DNA from: Hemerocallis citrina
Lineage: Eukaryota; Streptophyta; Magnoliopsida; Asparagales; Asphodelaceae
Length of the DNA stretch: 64,000 nucleotides
NCBI GenBank assembly: GCA_017893485.1
Contig: CM030364.1
Location: forward strand, 41,540,109-41,604,108
Direction of reading: 5' to 3'
Under the pieces are notes generated by a model. It made no database searches, was not told where the DNA came from, and saw nothing but the letters and a program-made list of their open reading frames with translations. This document shows positions 47,441 through 60,700 of this stretch, piece by piece (positions within the stretch are counted from its first letter, which is position 1; the number at the start of each line of letters is the position of its first letter). Both the position numbers and the translations under genes were made by a program.

Positions 47441-49024
47441 TCTATATAATAAAACACAAAGAAAGCTATCAAGAGGCTCTCCTTCAATCCCCTAAAAAAT
47501 TAAAGGCCTAGATCTAACCTCACAAAACATATTTTTCCCCCCAAAAGTTTCCCCCAAAAACTCAAATTCAAACCCCCCACCCAAAACAACTCATATATTT
47601 ATTTAATTATTATTTTTTCTCTCTCTCCCCCCTCCCTCTTCTATTCAAAAAATTAAGAAAATAAAAATTAAAAAATTAAAAAAAAAAAATTAAAACATAT
47701 TCCCCCCCCCATACTCAAATTCAAACCCCACACCCAAAACAACTCATATATTTATTTAATTATTTTTTTTTCTCTCTCTCTCACCCTCCCTCTTCTATTC
47801 AAAAAATCTATATAATAAAACACAAAGAAAGCTATCAAGAGGCTCTCCTTCAATCCCCTAAAAAATTAAAGGCCTAGATATAACCTCACAAAATGTATTT
47901 CCCCCCCCCCAAAACTCAAATTCAAACCCCCCACCCAAAACAACTAATATATTTATTTAATTATTATTTTTTTCTTCCCCCCCCCCCCCCCCCCCCCCCC
48001 TCTTCTATTCAAAAAATTAAGAAAATAAAAATTTAAAAAATTTTTTAAAAAAAAAAATTTAAAACATATTCCCCCCCCCCCCCCCCCAAACTCAAATTCA
48101 AACCCCACACACAAAACAATTCATATATTTATTTAATTATTTTTTTTCTCTCTCTCACCCTCCCTATTCTATTCAAAAAATTATTTAATAAAACACAAAG
48201 AAAGCTATCAAGAGACTCTCCTTCAATCCCCGAAAAAATTAAAGGCCTAGATCTGATCTCACAAAACATATTTTTCCCCCCAAAAGTTTTCCCCCAAAAC
48301 TCATATTCAAACCCCCCCCACCCAAAACAACTCATATATTTATTTAATTATTTTTTTTCTCTCTCTCTCCCCCTCCCTCTTCTATTCAAAAAATTAAGAA
48401 AATAAAAATTTAAATTTTTTTTTAAAAAATAAAAAATTAAAACATATTCCCCCCCCCCCCCCCCCCCCCCCGCCAAAAAAAAAAAAAAAAAAAAAAACTC
48501 AAATTCAAACCCCCCACCCAAAACAACTCATATATTTATTTAATTTTTTTTTCTCTCTCTCTCTCCCTCCTTCTTCTATTCAAAAAATTAAGAAAATCAA
48601 AATTCAAAAAATTCAAAATAAAAAAATAAAAATCGCAAAAAATTTTTTTAAAAAAAATCTAAAAAATTTTTAAAAAATTTAAAATTTTAAAAATTTTAAA
48701 AATTTAAAATGGTAAAAATTAAAAAGTTAAAAAGTTAAAAAGTTAGAATTTTAAAAATTTAAAAGATAAAAAAAATTTAAAAATTTTAAAAATAAAAAAG
48801 TTTAAAAAATTTAAAAATTTAAAAATTTAAAACTTTAAAAATAATTCGAAAGAAAATCAAAAAATTCATATAATATGTTTTTTTGCTGGATCCCTAAAAG
48901 TTTCTCATATAATATGTTTGCTACTTTAATTAATTTGCTGGACCTCCAAAACTATTTTATATAATCAAACAAAGTGCACCGTTCCGAAGACGTGCCGTAG
49001 GCACGTGTCAACGGGCAAACCTAG
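47441..49024 (+). mobile_element. Helitron (family H), composite array member 1
   Basis: It begins TCTATATAATAAAACAC after host A at 47441 and ends in hairpin ACGTGCC-GTA-GGCACGT (48990-49006) plus CTAG at 49021-49024. Two further 5' starts occur inside (47807, and a decayed one near 48181), each followed by the same AAAGAAAGCTATCAAG and CCCCCAAAA sequence. So 5'-parts are stacked without their own 3' ends. Long C and A homopolymers (for example near 47977-48000 and 48450-48500) may be length-uncertain. Confidence 0.8.
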
Positions 49025-49850
49025 TTATATAATAAAACACAAAGAAAGCTATCAAGAGGCTCTCCTTCAATCCCCTAAAAAATTAAAGGCCTAGATCTAA
49101 TCTCACAAAACATATTCCCCCCCCCCCCCCCCAAAAGTTTCCCCCCAAAACTCATATTCAAACCCCCCACCCAAAACAACTCATATATTTATTTAATTAT
49201 TTTTTTTTTCTCTCTCTCTCTCTCCCCCTCCCTCTTCTATTCAAAAAACTAAGAAAAAAAAATAAAATAAATAAAAAATAAAATAAAAATTAAAACATAT
49301 CCCCCCCCCAAAAAAAAAACTCAAATTCAAACCCCCCACCCAAAACAACTCATATATTTATTTAATTATTTTTTTTCTCTCTCTCCCTCCTTCTTCTATT
49401 CAAAAAATTAAGAAAGTCAAAATTCAATAATTCAAAAAAAAAAAAAAATCATAAAAAAATTTTAAAATAAAAAAATCTAAAAAAATTTAAAAAATAAAAA
49501 AAAAATTAAAAATTAAAAAAATTAAAAAAATTAAAAATGGTAAAAATTTAAAAAATTAAAAAGTTAAAAAGTTAAAATTTAAATTTTTTTTTAAAAAAAA
49601 AAATAAAAAAAATAAAAAATTAAAAAAATTAAAAAAATTAAAAAATTAAAAATTTAAAACTTTAAAAATAATTCAAAAGAAAATTAAAAATTCATATAAT
49701 ATGTTTTTTTGCTGGATCCCTAAAAGTTTCTCATATAATATGTTTGCTACTTTAATTAATTTGCTGGACCTCCAAAACTATTTTATATGATCAAACAAGG
49801 TGCACCGTTCCGAAGACGTGCCGTAGGCACGTGTCAACGGGCAAACCTAG
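49025..49850 (+). mobile_element. Helitron (family H), array member 2
   Basis: It starts directly after the CTAG of member 1 (TTATATAATAAAACAC, the initial TC altered). It ends in the same hairpin (49816-49832) and CTAG (49847-49850). The last 170 bases repeat member 1 almost exactly. Confidence 0.85.
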
Positions 49851-50403
49851 TCTATATAATAAAACACAAATAAAGCTATCAAGTGACTCTCATTCAAATT
49901 GGTTGAAATCAATGGTCCAGATTTAACCTCACAAAACATATTTTCCCCCCCAAAAGTTCCCCCCAAAACTCAAATTCAAATCCTCCCAAAACAACTTCTT
50001 TATTTCTTTCTTTCTTTCTTTCTTTCTCTCTCTCCCTCTCTCTCTCTCTCGCTTTCTCTCTTTATTTACTCAAAAATTTATATTTTCATATTTCAGGTTT
50101 GTAAATTTTTAGTTTTTTTTTTGCATTTTTTATTGCTCATGATACATTGAAAATAACAAATATCTCATCAACAGTTAAATTTCATCATTTTCCATATTCA
50201 AAGTTATAAGAAGTTGGATTTTACACCCCATTTATAATTATTTTTCATCATATACTAATAGAAACAGGTACTTCTATTTACAACTAATTATTGTTACTAT
50301 TCAAACTTGAACTATATAATTGTTGTTTTACTGTTTACACGACTTTCATATGATGTATCGTTTCGAAGACGTGCCGTAGGCACGTGCCCACGAACAAATC
50401 TAG
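49851..50403 (+). mobile_element. Helitron (family H), array member 3
   Basis: It begins TCTATATAATAAAACAC immediately after CTAG of member 2 and ends CTAG at 50400-50403 after the hairpin GACGTGCCGTAGGCACGTG. Confidence 0.87.
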
Positions 50404-50810
50404 TCTATATAATAAGACACAAAGAAAGCTATCAAGTGGCTCTTCTTCAATCCTCCAAAAATCAAAGGCCCAGATGTAATCTCACAAAACACATTTTTCT
50501 CCCCCCCCCCCTGTTTCTACCCAAAACTCAAATTCAAATCCCTCAAAACAACTCATTTATTTATTTAGTTATTTATATATCTCCCTCTCTCTTTTATATA
50601 TATACTTATGGAAATATGAACTTTTATACCCCAATTTATAATTATTTTTCAACATATACTATTGGAAACATGAACTTTTAATTACAACTAATTATTGTCA
50701 TACTATTCAAACTTAAGCTACATAATTGTTGATTTACTGTTTACAAATCTTTTCATATGCTGTATCATTCTGAATACGTGTCGTATGCACGTGCCCACAG
50801 GCAAATCTAG
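50404..50810 (+). mobile_element. Helitron (family H), array member 4
   Basis: It begins TCTATATAATAAGACAC directly after CTAG of member 3 and ends CAAATCTAG at 50807-50810 after a decayed hairpin (ACGTGTCGTATGCACGTG). Confidence 0.85.
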
Positions 50811-51891
50811 ATGACATTGTTCCCACATTATAAAAATTTGGCAAAATGAGAAACGACTGCAACACTCATTCTGCCAAATTATGAGGAAAATGGCAAAATA
50901 AGAAACCAGTGTGGATGCTCTAAGTTTCTCATTTAGCAGCATACTCTGATAAGTTTCTCAATCTGAGGTTCTACCATAGTAGCAGTAGTAACATAATCTG
51001 TTTCCATGTTGTCGCTCTGCTGTATCTGGCCCATCCTCTAGGCACAGCCAATAACAGTTGAATGTTTCAGGGAAAAAAAAAACTTTAAATTGGGAGGACG
51101 ATGAGGGTGATCCTCCCGGTGAACTGAAAATATACAGCCATAAAAAGTACAAAATGGGATAGGTGACTAAGCTTGGGATATGTCGCGCCCTTTTATTAAC
51201 TACACATATGAATCATGTTCTGTGTAATGTTCGTATCACAATTCAGAAAACATCAACAATGTCAGGACCACATTACAAAGAATGGCACTACCACAACCAC
51301 CCACAAAAACCTTATCCACAGCACTGCCCACCACTACACGAAGCTCATTTTCACCATCTACTTTAAACACTCTGTCCTACTAATCTTCCGCACCAACAAC
51401 ATCGCATTAGCCATTAGCTCCTCCTTCAGTGGCATCAGGCTGAAGGGATTTAACTTGGGTCCAATAAAGAAGTCGAGCAAGAAGCTTCAAATTATAGAGA
51501 TAGGAGAAAATTTCCACCGAGACCCCCGGTATCCTCTTATTTTTATTTGAAACGAACTGACCTGCAGAGAATGACCCATACCAAAAGAGAATGAAATGGA
51601 TACCTAAAAAAAATGGAGAAAGGTGGCAACAACTCCACCCAAATCATTACAGGCAAAACTGATCTTAAATTTGGCAACTGAAAACAATTCTAAAATAAAA
51701 GGGCTAGTGTAGAGTGCCTGCGACAATTAGAAAGTACCGAAGGACACACAAAATTCCTTTTAATAGAGAATGAATTATTGAAACAAAGTACAACTAACAT
51801 ATTTGAGCAATATACATTTGCAATGATTTTATATACAGCATTTTCCACAAAAGAAGTGAATGGTGTTGCCAATTGGGATATCTTACAATCT
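50811..51891. other. Intergenic / downstream of the PGR5-like gene
   Basis: It presumably contains the 3' untranslated region of the PGR5-like gene (just below 51892). A pair of GGCAAAAT-GAGAAAC words (50845-50905) looks like MITE debris. No other gene is seen. Confidence 0.4.
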
Positions 51892-54800
51892 TCACTTTTG
51901 TCTCCAGCTCTTAGCAGAGGTTCCTGGAACAAGGTAAATGCGACCATACACCCACCGCTCGCCAGGCTTTACTACAGATTGCTGCATAATAAGAAGAAAA
52001 GAAAAGGAAAAAAAAACGATACGTTAAATTGTAGATTTTGTTTAAACTCTAAAAGAAATATAAACACATCGAAAATGCATATGATGGTAAAATCCATAGA
52101 TAATTACAGCTGAAACAAGTGCATACCTCCACCTTAGGGCGGAACTCTAAAGCACTCTCGCATACATGACACTCTGCCCTATGAGGATTCAAGTTGGATT
52201 TTTCTGTCCTTACAAACGCAAAGACCTGCAAAATATAATCCATCGTTAGAATAGTGGATGAACCCCAAAGACAAGCACTTGTAATAGGAAATCTACATAA
52301 GAAGTACTCAACCTCCTCGCCACAGTTAGGGCATGAACCTTTTAGTGCTACCAAATCATTCCTCCACAGGCCTTTAAGTGCTTGTACTGTGAGATACGAA
52401 CAGACATTTAGATAACAATAATATTTAAACATTAGACATATAATAGATATAGAAGAACTGAAGAAGGATATCTCTATTTCTATTATAAAAGCCACAATAA
52501 ATCTGTCCATAGGCGATCTCAACCATCAATTTCGACAACTCGATCTGAGCCATCTATCTTATTTTATTTAGATCTACAGATCTAATATAGATCGTTAATT
52601 TGATATATATAATGATTAGATCTTGGCCATTGATTATTTCACGATTCTCAACATATAAATCCAACCCTAACCTTAACCCCCATTCTCTTCTCCGTTTTCT
52701 ATCGCCGCTCTTCTCCTCCTCTCAAATCCGCCATGGCCGAAGATGAAGACAAGAAACCCAGAAGAACAATAGCAAAGAATTAGATGTCCCAATCAAAGAG
52801 AAGAAGTCGAAGAGAAAGCTTGAAGAAGATGGATTGGACCACGAGATGCTGAGCGTGAAGCAGAATAAGAGGAACAAGAACAGGTCGTCACCGACGATCG
52901 GGTCTCGTCGGTCTACTTCGGTCCGCGGTTCCTGCCGGTTCCCGAAAAATGAGTCCAAGGTTTTAATCGATTTGCGGTTTGAGAGAATGTTGAAGGAAAG
53001 GATCTTCTCATCATTGTCGACTCCAGTGGATAAGAGAGGGAAGCCAAAGATCGATGTAGATACAGAAACATGTGGCTGGCAAAATGTAGAAACCCAAAAG
53101 GCACAAAAACATTGGGTAAGTTGTCACACAGATGCCTCTCTTTCTTGATTTCTTGGTTCTTTTGGTTGTTATTGTTGTTGTTGTTGTTATTGTTTAACTT
53201 AATTTAATTAAGTTAGTTTGATTTAATTTAATTTAATTTATTTATTTTGAGGGAATTTGTGTTACTCATGAGAATTTGGTTGTTGATACCTATGAGAATA
53301 GTTATTTAAATGCATATTATTATGTATAGTTGCATAAAGATGCACCTTTGCTATATAAGCTTCAAGTCTATTTGGTAGAATGAGAGCTACAACGTTACAT
53401 GCAGTTGCAATTGCGATATTGGAGTGAAATTTTGGACGGAAAGTTTCATATACTTTCAACAAATAGATATGTGAAATAGGTTAAATTATATCAAGTTATC
53501 TCTTTGAAAACTGCCTGAGTAGTTTTTACAACAATGTGTGTTGAAGATAGTTTCTTCTTAGTTTGTAGTGTGTGATCAGAAGCTCTTTTCTCTTTTCTGA
53601 ATTGAACAGACAGACATCAGAAATAGCAGGATGCTTTAGCTCTAGAGTAAAGCACCTCCTCCATATGCACGTTTCTATAGGATTAACAGAGATACCTATG
53701 GAGACTGCGTCATTGCTTCGCAGATGACCAACAACACTTGACGCAAGAGGGAAGGATGCTACTTGATTATGTTACTATATGCTACTGCTAAACAGAAGAT
53801 ACTTAAAGTATGACAAAGTAAGAAATATCTATTTTATCTTCACATTGGTGCAGGTCAAACTCTGCACGGTGCCTAGCATATTTGTTTTGTTTTGGCAGGT
53901 TCACAACTTTGTTAATGGGAGTAAATTCAAGACCAAAATGCAGGTTCACATCTAGAGCTTTTGCAGTCACCTTGGCTAAGAGAGCTTGGTGCACTCTATA
54001 TCAATTTATGTGGCTCTAACATGGGAGAACCGGGTGATTTTTTCAAAAAATTCTCTTGTGATCTGAGCGGTTCTCAACCTTTAATTACAATGACGCTCTC
54101 TGGCTCGCTTAAGTATGAGTACAGTTTGCTTGGTAAGATTATGTGCTCCCATTTGATTCGATTATATCATTATTTTATTTTATTTACTTTACTTCATTTT
54201 ATTTCGGTTTAGTTTAATTTAATTTAATTTAACTTATTTTGACAAGCATTTGTAATGTTTAGACAACGACAACTATGTTTAAGATGATTGTGCTATGATT
54301 TCTGATCTGTATGCATTTCATCTCTTCTTGTCTTTCATTTCTTTTCCTTTCTGGTAATAAGAGAGAATTGTTCTACCTTTGGTGTAAGTCTTGGTGAGGG
54401 TAAACTATCTTATCCTTGTTACATTGATTTTCTTTTATTTTTGACCGAGCACTGTATTCAATCCATACGCGTCAGAGCTGTGGCCATCTTTTCTGCAAAA
54501 GTCGTGCATGTTCTTCAGCTTCCATGGTAATCTTCCATGGCCTTAAAACAGCCGACAAACAAGCAAAGTGCCCTGTTTGTTGACTAGTATTAAATATTTA
54601 TAAATTTTATTTGATTTCAATTAAGTCCTTCAAAATATTATTAATCTAAGAATGGAAAGCTTTCATACTCTCATGTTAGTGATTGGTGTGGGTTTGATCC
54701 CAATACCTCCTCTTCCTACATTTTGTGATTTGCATAAAGGAATCATTCATCAAAGAATGTTTTCGAAAGTATGCTTTGTGCCTTTGTGTAATACACTATG

Positions 54801-57678
54801 TCCTTGATGAGTCATGATAATTAGGCCATAAATTGATATTACATTTGAGGTATAAAGGAGACAACATAATTAAATTAAAACCAACCTGCTCTCCCTACAA
54901 GGGGCATAACTAGCTTGGTTAAGCAGACTTGCTAAAAGCAAAGTACTGTACTTATAATCCATATAAATTTAATCACACTTGAACCACTGTATTAATATCA
55001 ATCTACAAGATACAAAAATCATATATATGAAAATCAATCTTTTTTATGCTATTATGATTCAAGTGGTTATATAGCAAATAGTTTTTTGTTACTCAACTAA
55101 GGAGACCTGTTAGTAATAGTCGAAGTCATTTTATTGGATGGTTCATTCCTCCTGTTCTGTTCTGTTTTTTTTTTTTTGCGTATTATATTTTTTTGATAAT
55201 CTTCATGTTTTATATCTTCTATAAATGGAAATTAAGTTTTTCTGATAATCTGAATGTTTTGATAATCCTAAGGTTTTCTTTTGTTATTTATATTCAGGCA
55301 CGTGACAAAGTAGAAATTTCCACTTCAGTTTTTACTATAAATTCTTTATAGAAATTTCATCTTTATTAAATTTTCTTGCTCTCTTTGCTTAGGAGATCAG
55401 CCTTTTTGGCGTCTCTTACCTCATGCAATAAATGGATTTTGTCGCTCTGATCTATCCTTGCTCCTTTTAAACTTCAGATTCTTTTTTTTATTGAAAACCA
55501 CAAAATTAAATATGTAATCCTTATTTAGTTGTTGTGTTATTATATAATTATTTTCAATATTAGCTTTTTACTTGGTAAGTTCATTTCAATAATGTCACCT
55601 CATTGCCTCCATATTGCCGATCTCCTCAACCACCTGCCTTCGAGAAACCTATATCTGATATCCTAGAAGCGATAATAATGTTCCTTCCCCTATTTTCGTC
55701 ATTGGGATCTAACTATAGAACCCTTTCATGTGACTTGAGATGCATAGAATTACTTGGGATCTAATATCTGCGCATTATTACAAGTATATGAGAAGCACAA
55801 TAACACTTCATAATATTTTTAAAGAGAAAGAACGTCATCATATTATGAAAGAGTTTCTTCTACATTCTTAACTAATCATAGTTCCCTTATATTTGACAGA
55901 ACATATAATCTGAGGTAAGCACAGTAGGCACTTGATCAAATGTACTTCTAGGACTATATTCAAAGTGATATCATTGTGATTAATATGTGGTGTTCTAAAA
56001 TTGTTAACAAGGTGTGCAATGGTAAAAGAATACTCCTTGAGTTGTGACAAGAGATTATCAGAATTGTCTGATTTGTAATTCTCATAAATTGGCCGTGAAT
56101 ACTTTTCATTGTTTGATTTACTTAATGTCTTTTCATGGTAGGTGATGTAGCAGAAATTCTTAATGTACAATTTTCATTACTTCATTTAGTACATCTTAAT
56201 GCGCAAAGTGTCCATGTAACAGTTTGGAAGGCATACTTTTTAATTGCTTTCTGGCACAATGCAACTCAAAGTAAATTCAAATTTATGGTGTCACAAACTT
56301 GCAATTGTGAACTGTATCTTTCAAGAATCAGAACAGTTTCAAGATTTTCAGTCAGCAATTTACATTTTGAACACTATATCATCCAGAGTATCGAATTGAA
56401 TATCTAATATAATAATTACCTTGTTTCTATTTTTTATTTTGTAAATAAGGCCATAAGTTGTTTTTAAACCCCAACTCAAACAGAAATGTTTTGATGTATA
56501 GTTGAGACCAAAGTTATTTGAAAAATAAATTTGTAACATATTTTATTCCTTTTTTTTTATAAAAATGGTATGGTACTCTACTTATAAATTTTTGGCATTT
56601 TAAAAAATTATGAATTTAAACCCCTACTATCTAATATAGTATTCAGCTTCTTTTAAAACCTATCTACAATATGTATGTTTTGAAGTATGAGACTAATGAA
56701 GAAAGAAATTTGTAACAAATTTTGTTCCTTCTTTAAAATTGTTAATAGATACTACTTATAAAAATTTGGCAATATATTTTACGGAACTAGATTCTTTTTA
56801 TATTTTCTGGTCTGTACAGTGAATAGTGAATGGCGAATTCTGGGATTATTATGGAGGCCAATTTACAATGCAGTACCGTAGTTGACACTAAAGTATATAA
56901 AATAGAATTTTGTAATATATTTTATTCATTTTTTAAAAAATTGGCAATAGACTACTTATAAAAATTTGGCAATACATTTTCTAATAATGCACTGTAATTC
57001 TAAAAATTCGGCAATATATTTTCCTCATTAAAACATAATTGCCATGAACTCTTGGTTTATATTTCTTCTAATTTAAGGTTTAAAATGATCAAGAGCTAAT
57101 TACTTAATTCTCTATGCAGGAAAAAAATGTTGAAGAATTTAATAGGACCAAGAAATGCATTGGAGATGAGTATACTTTTTCATTAAATCACAAGTTGTCA
57201 CGTTTGGAAAAACAGCTACAAGAACATTTGAGGGATGCATAAGAAAAGAAAAGATGACCACGAAGCTACGAGCAGTTTTAAGTTCAAAAAAGTTACAAGT
57301 CGAAATAATGATTGATCTACTGAAAAATATTATGATAAGAGTTTAGGATTTATTTATTTGTTCTTTTTTTATGTCTTTTTATATATCTTTTATGGTGTTT
57401 GATGAGACAATTATTTGCATGTTATTCTGAATTTTCTCAAGACTAGATATAATATTTAATGTCTTTAATGTTAAATCTTTTAAGTAGTTCGTGCACATAA
57501 TTAATATTAGTGATCAACTTGACATGAATATTCTTAATAAAGTTTTATAAAAAAAATTATATTGTCTCACTCAACATTTGTAGGAGAATTCTACTATTAT
57601 TGATCTTCTCCACAACACAAACTTACAATATTCAACTGGCACGTTCACCAAGCAACGTGCACTTGGTGCACGAAACTA

Positions 57679-57741
<63 letters not shown>

Positions 57742-60700
57742 GGTAAGGAAACTAGATAAATTATTGTTATAGACTTAGTGCACCAGTGTTAATTGTTGCC
57801 AGTATAGACTACAGTGCAAGATTATCCCTCACATACAAATAAATTGATAGGAAACAATGAACAAATTAAGGCTAGTTTGGATACAAATGTAGGATACCTA
57901 CAGAAAATTTTTAGGTTAAGGTAGAGGTTTGCAACCTATAGATTGCATATCTGTAACTCCATTTTGGCTTTAAAATTAAATTTGATAGGATTGGAGTTTA
58001 GATACCTACCGCAACCTCCATTTTTATCTTTACTTTGAGGTGAAAAAAACAAAGGTAGCGTACCTCCAAAATATGATTGAAATGGACCAAAGTTTAGATA
58101 ACTACAGGCAAACAAGTCATCTCCACTAATCTTCGTATCCAAACATGGCCTACATAATTTTTCATATAGAATGCATTCCCATAATAATAAATTACTATAA
58201 GGACATTCTTGGTAGTTCTTAAGTTAAAACTCCGCATAACCAGCAAATGTGAACTGTGTATGAGTATTGAACTGTGTATGAGTATGTACCAAATGTTCGA
58301 TCACGGTAACAGTACTCCGTTGCACACCCTACCATTCTCACTCACCTTAGCCTTGTAGTTTTAAAATTTTAGTGGGTGGTGTATAAGATTTCATTTCAAA
58401 TCAGTAAAATGTAAGGCCTCATTTTATGAAAATGTACAGGAAGATTGGTGATCTTGCATTCTTTCAATTAAGGAATGAATGCTCAAAGCAGAAGAATGCA
58501 ATATTTGAGCAATTTGCTTCAGAAGGACCATCCTTTTCAACTATTCCTAGGCTTTCAATTTTAACAATGGAATAAAAAATCAGACTACCATGCCAATCCA
58601 AAGAATCGATATTAGAAAAAGTACATGAAATGAACAAATAACCCTGATTTCTCAATATTACTCTCCAATATTAAATGAAGGGGATATGTCTATATACCCT
58701 TAAATGGAGGGATATGGAATAAATTAATTATGATTTCCTATACCATCCGTATCAAATCTGGATCTTGCCTTTATATATACTTCCAATATGCCTGCATTAC
58801 CAATACGGCAATAACTGACCTGGATACCATGGTTTTGAACCATGATTATAATTTTTCCTATGCATAACCCAATATCAAGGGTAATAGACCAGTAACACAA
58901 GTATACTGAGATTGCCAAGCTCTACACTAAAATTTGGAAAATATTAACCAGTTACAAATTGTAAGAAACTATATTACCAATGTACTGCTTTTTCTAAAAA
59001 TGCAGGAGTATATCCCCAGATAGTTATATCTTACCAGCAGCAGTTGCAACAGGATAACCGGCCAAATAACCCAGCCCGATAAATAGAACCACGTTTAACA
59101 TCACAGACATGTCAAATGAAGATCTCTCGGTATATAAGACATAGCTTAGGTGAATCGAATCTCTGAAAGCTTGGCCGAAGGTATAGATGATAGGTACAAG
59201 GACAGCTAGAGATCCGAAAAGCAGTAGTAAGATCCACACGCTAGCTAATGCAACAACCTGTGAAGGATCTTCCTGCCCTACACCCAAAACATATCAAAAC
59301 CTAAAATAAATAAATTGCAAATATCCTGAAACTAAAGAGACGTGTCTTAGCCACATACATTGATACGAGAATGAAGGAAAATACCTCAGCATCTGCATAG
59401 GTGGATTGTCGTCTGAGACTACATCGTGGATACTTTACAACACATTTTGAACCATAAAGTCGTAGTTTCAACTGTCATGCATAACTCTTGGATTATATTC
59501 AATAAGAATCAACATATAATGTTAAGAAGTGAGACAAATGCACTATTTTACCTCAACTTTGTTATACATGTCATCGACAATTAAAGGTTTGCCATTGTAA
59601 TAGGAATATCGGGCCTGCAAGAAAAAAACAGTTGTATGTACGTGATCCAGCTTTAGATACTGAGAAAGTAGTATAGGGATACAACAATAGAATAATCTGC
59701 ATAAGAATATCAAATTATCAAAATAACCTTCAGTCGTTGTACAGTAGCTAAGGTCAATACTCAATAGACATATTGTAGGAAATATTTCTCTAGATTTAGA
59801 ATCTTTATTTTTTTGGTTATTTTTTTATAGATTTATATCTTTCTATATTTGAAGTATATGATACAACCTCTTGTAACTATCTTCAGATATTTGTTGGGAT
59901 TTATTCCTAACTTGATAAAGGAGAATATATTTGACTAAGTCAAAGACTGCTAACTCTAACAAATATCTCAAGATTACTATATAAATACAGGAGAAATTAT
60001 TGTATCTACATATTTCCAATAGAAAAGAAAGAAACTAGCTATCTAATTTGATTGAGCTCAGGAACAAATTTAAGGATAGCTATCTAATTGAGAGATCATT
60101 ATAATTAGAGAGAGACTAAGAGACAAATGTTTTGTAATTCCCTTATTATTTAACTAATATTAGTTTTTGAAATTCCTCTTTTGTTCTTATTTTTTATACT
60201 TTTCTGCTTGTTACAATTCCAACTTATTTTGCCGAATTCTCCGAAGAATAACAAGTTGTTGAGTCTCTATCCAATTCCGCGATTTTGACCTAACACATAT
60301 AACTAGCATCATACAACCTAACGAGGAATGAGATTTTAATCTTGACTCTTGACCCCCAGATGACTAGATCAGACAGATAATTTATATATGCTATATCATA
60401 GTAATATAGAAAGTATCACTCCAAAACATTATGATATCCGTTCAGTGGAACAACTGCTAGCTAGTCCACTCAAATAAAACACTAGGCCACATTTTTGTAC
60501 ACGATTTAACTTTTCTGGCACTCTTTTACAATGATGCACACTTTTTTTGGTAACAGAAAGAACTATCATGATAAGCATTAGCACGGAATTTGTAGCTTGG
60601 GATATGTCGAAGTGGATATTAAAAGGTGAGCTGCATTGAAGTAGAGAAGGCAGCATGATCAAATTAATTTTCTACATAAGTTTTACAATTGTAGCTAGTA

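Larger units (their letters stand above)
52471..57679 (+). mobile_element. 5.2-kb Helitron with captured gene pieces, in intron 4 of the PGR5-like gene
   Basis: The start TCTCTATTTCTATTATAAAA follows host A at 52470. The 3' end has hairpin CGTGCAC-TTG-GTGCACG (57656-57672), then AAA, CTAG (57676-57679) and host T. No Rep/helicase motif was seen, so it is non-autonomous. Inside, on the plus strand, are an ESF1-like first exon (52733-53115) and further exon-like segments (53900-57242). It differs in termini from the family-H Helitrons. It is antisense to the host gene, so the host transcript would carry it as intron sequence. The 5' boundary is less certain than the 3' one. Confidence 0.72.

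Noticed and set aside
51163..51550. Short plus-strand frames of 67 and 111 codons
   Set aside because: No motif. They lie in the presumed downstream region of the PGR5-like gene on the opposite strand.
54675..54715. GGTTTGATCCC, a B-box-like word suggesting a SINE
   Set aside because: No convincing A box 30-40 bases upstream and no A/T tail or duplication.
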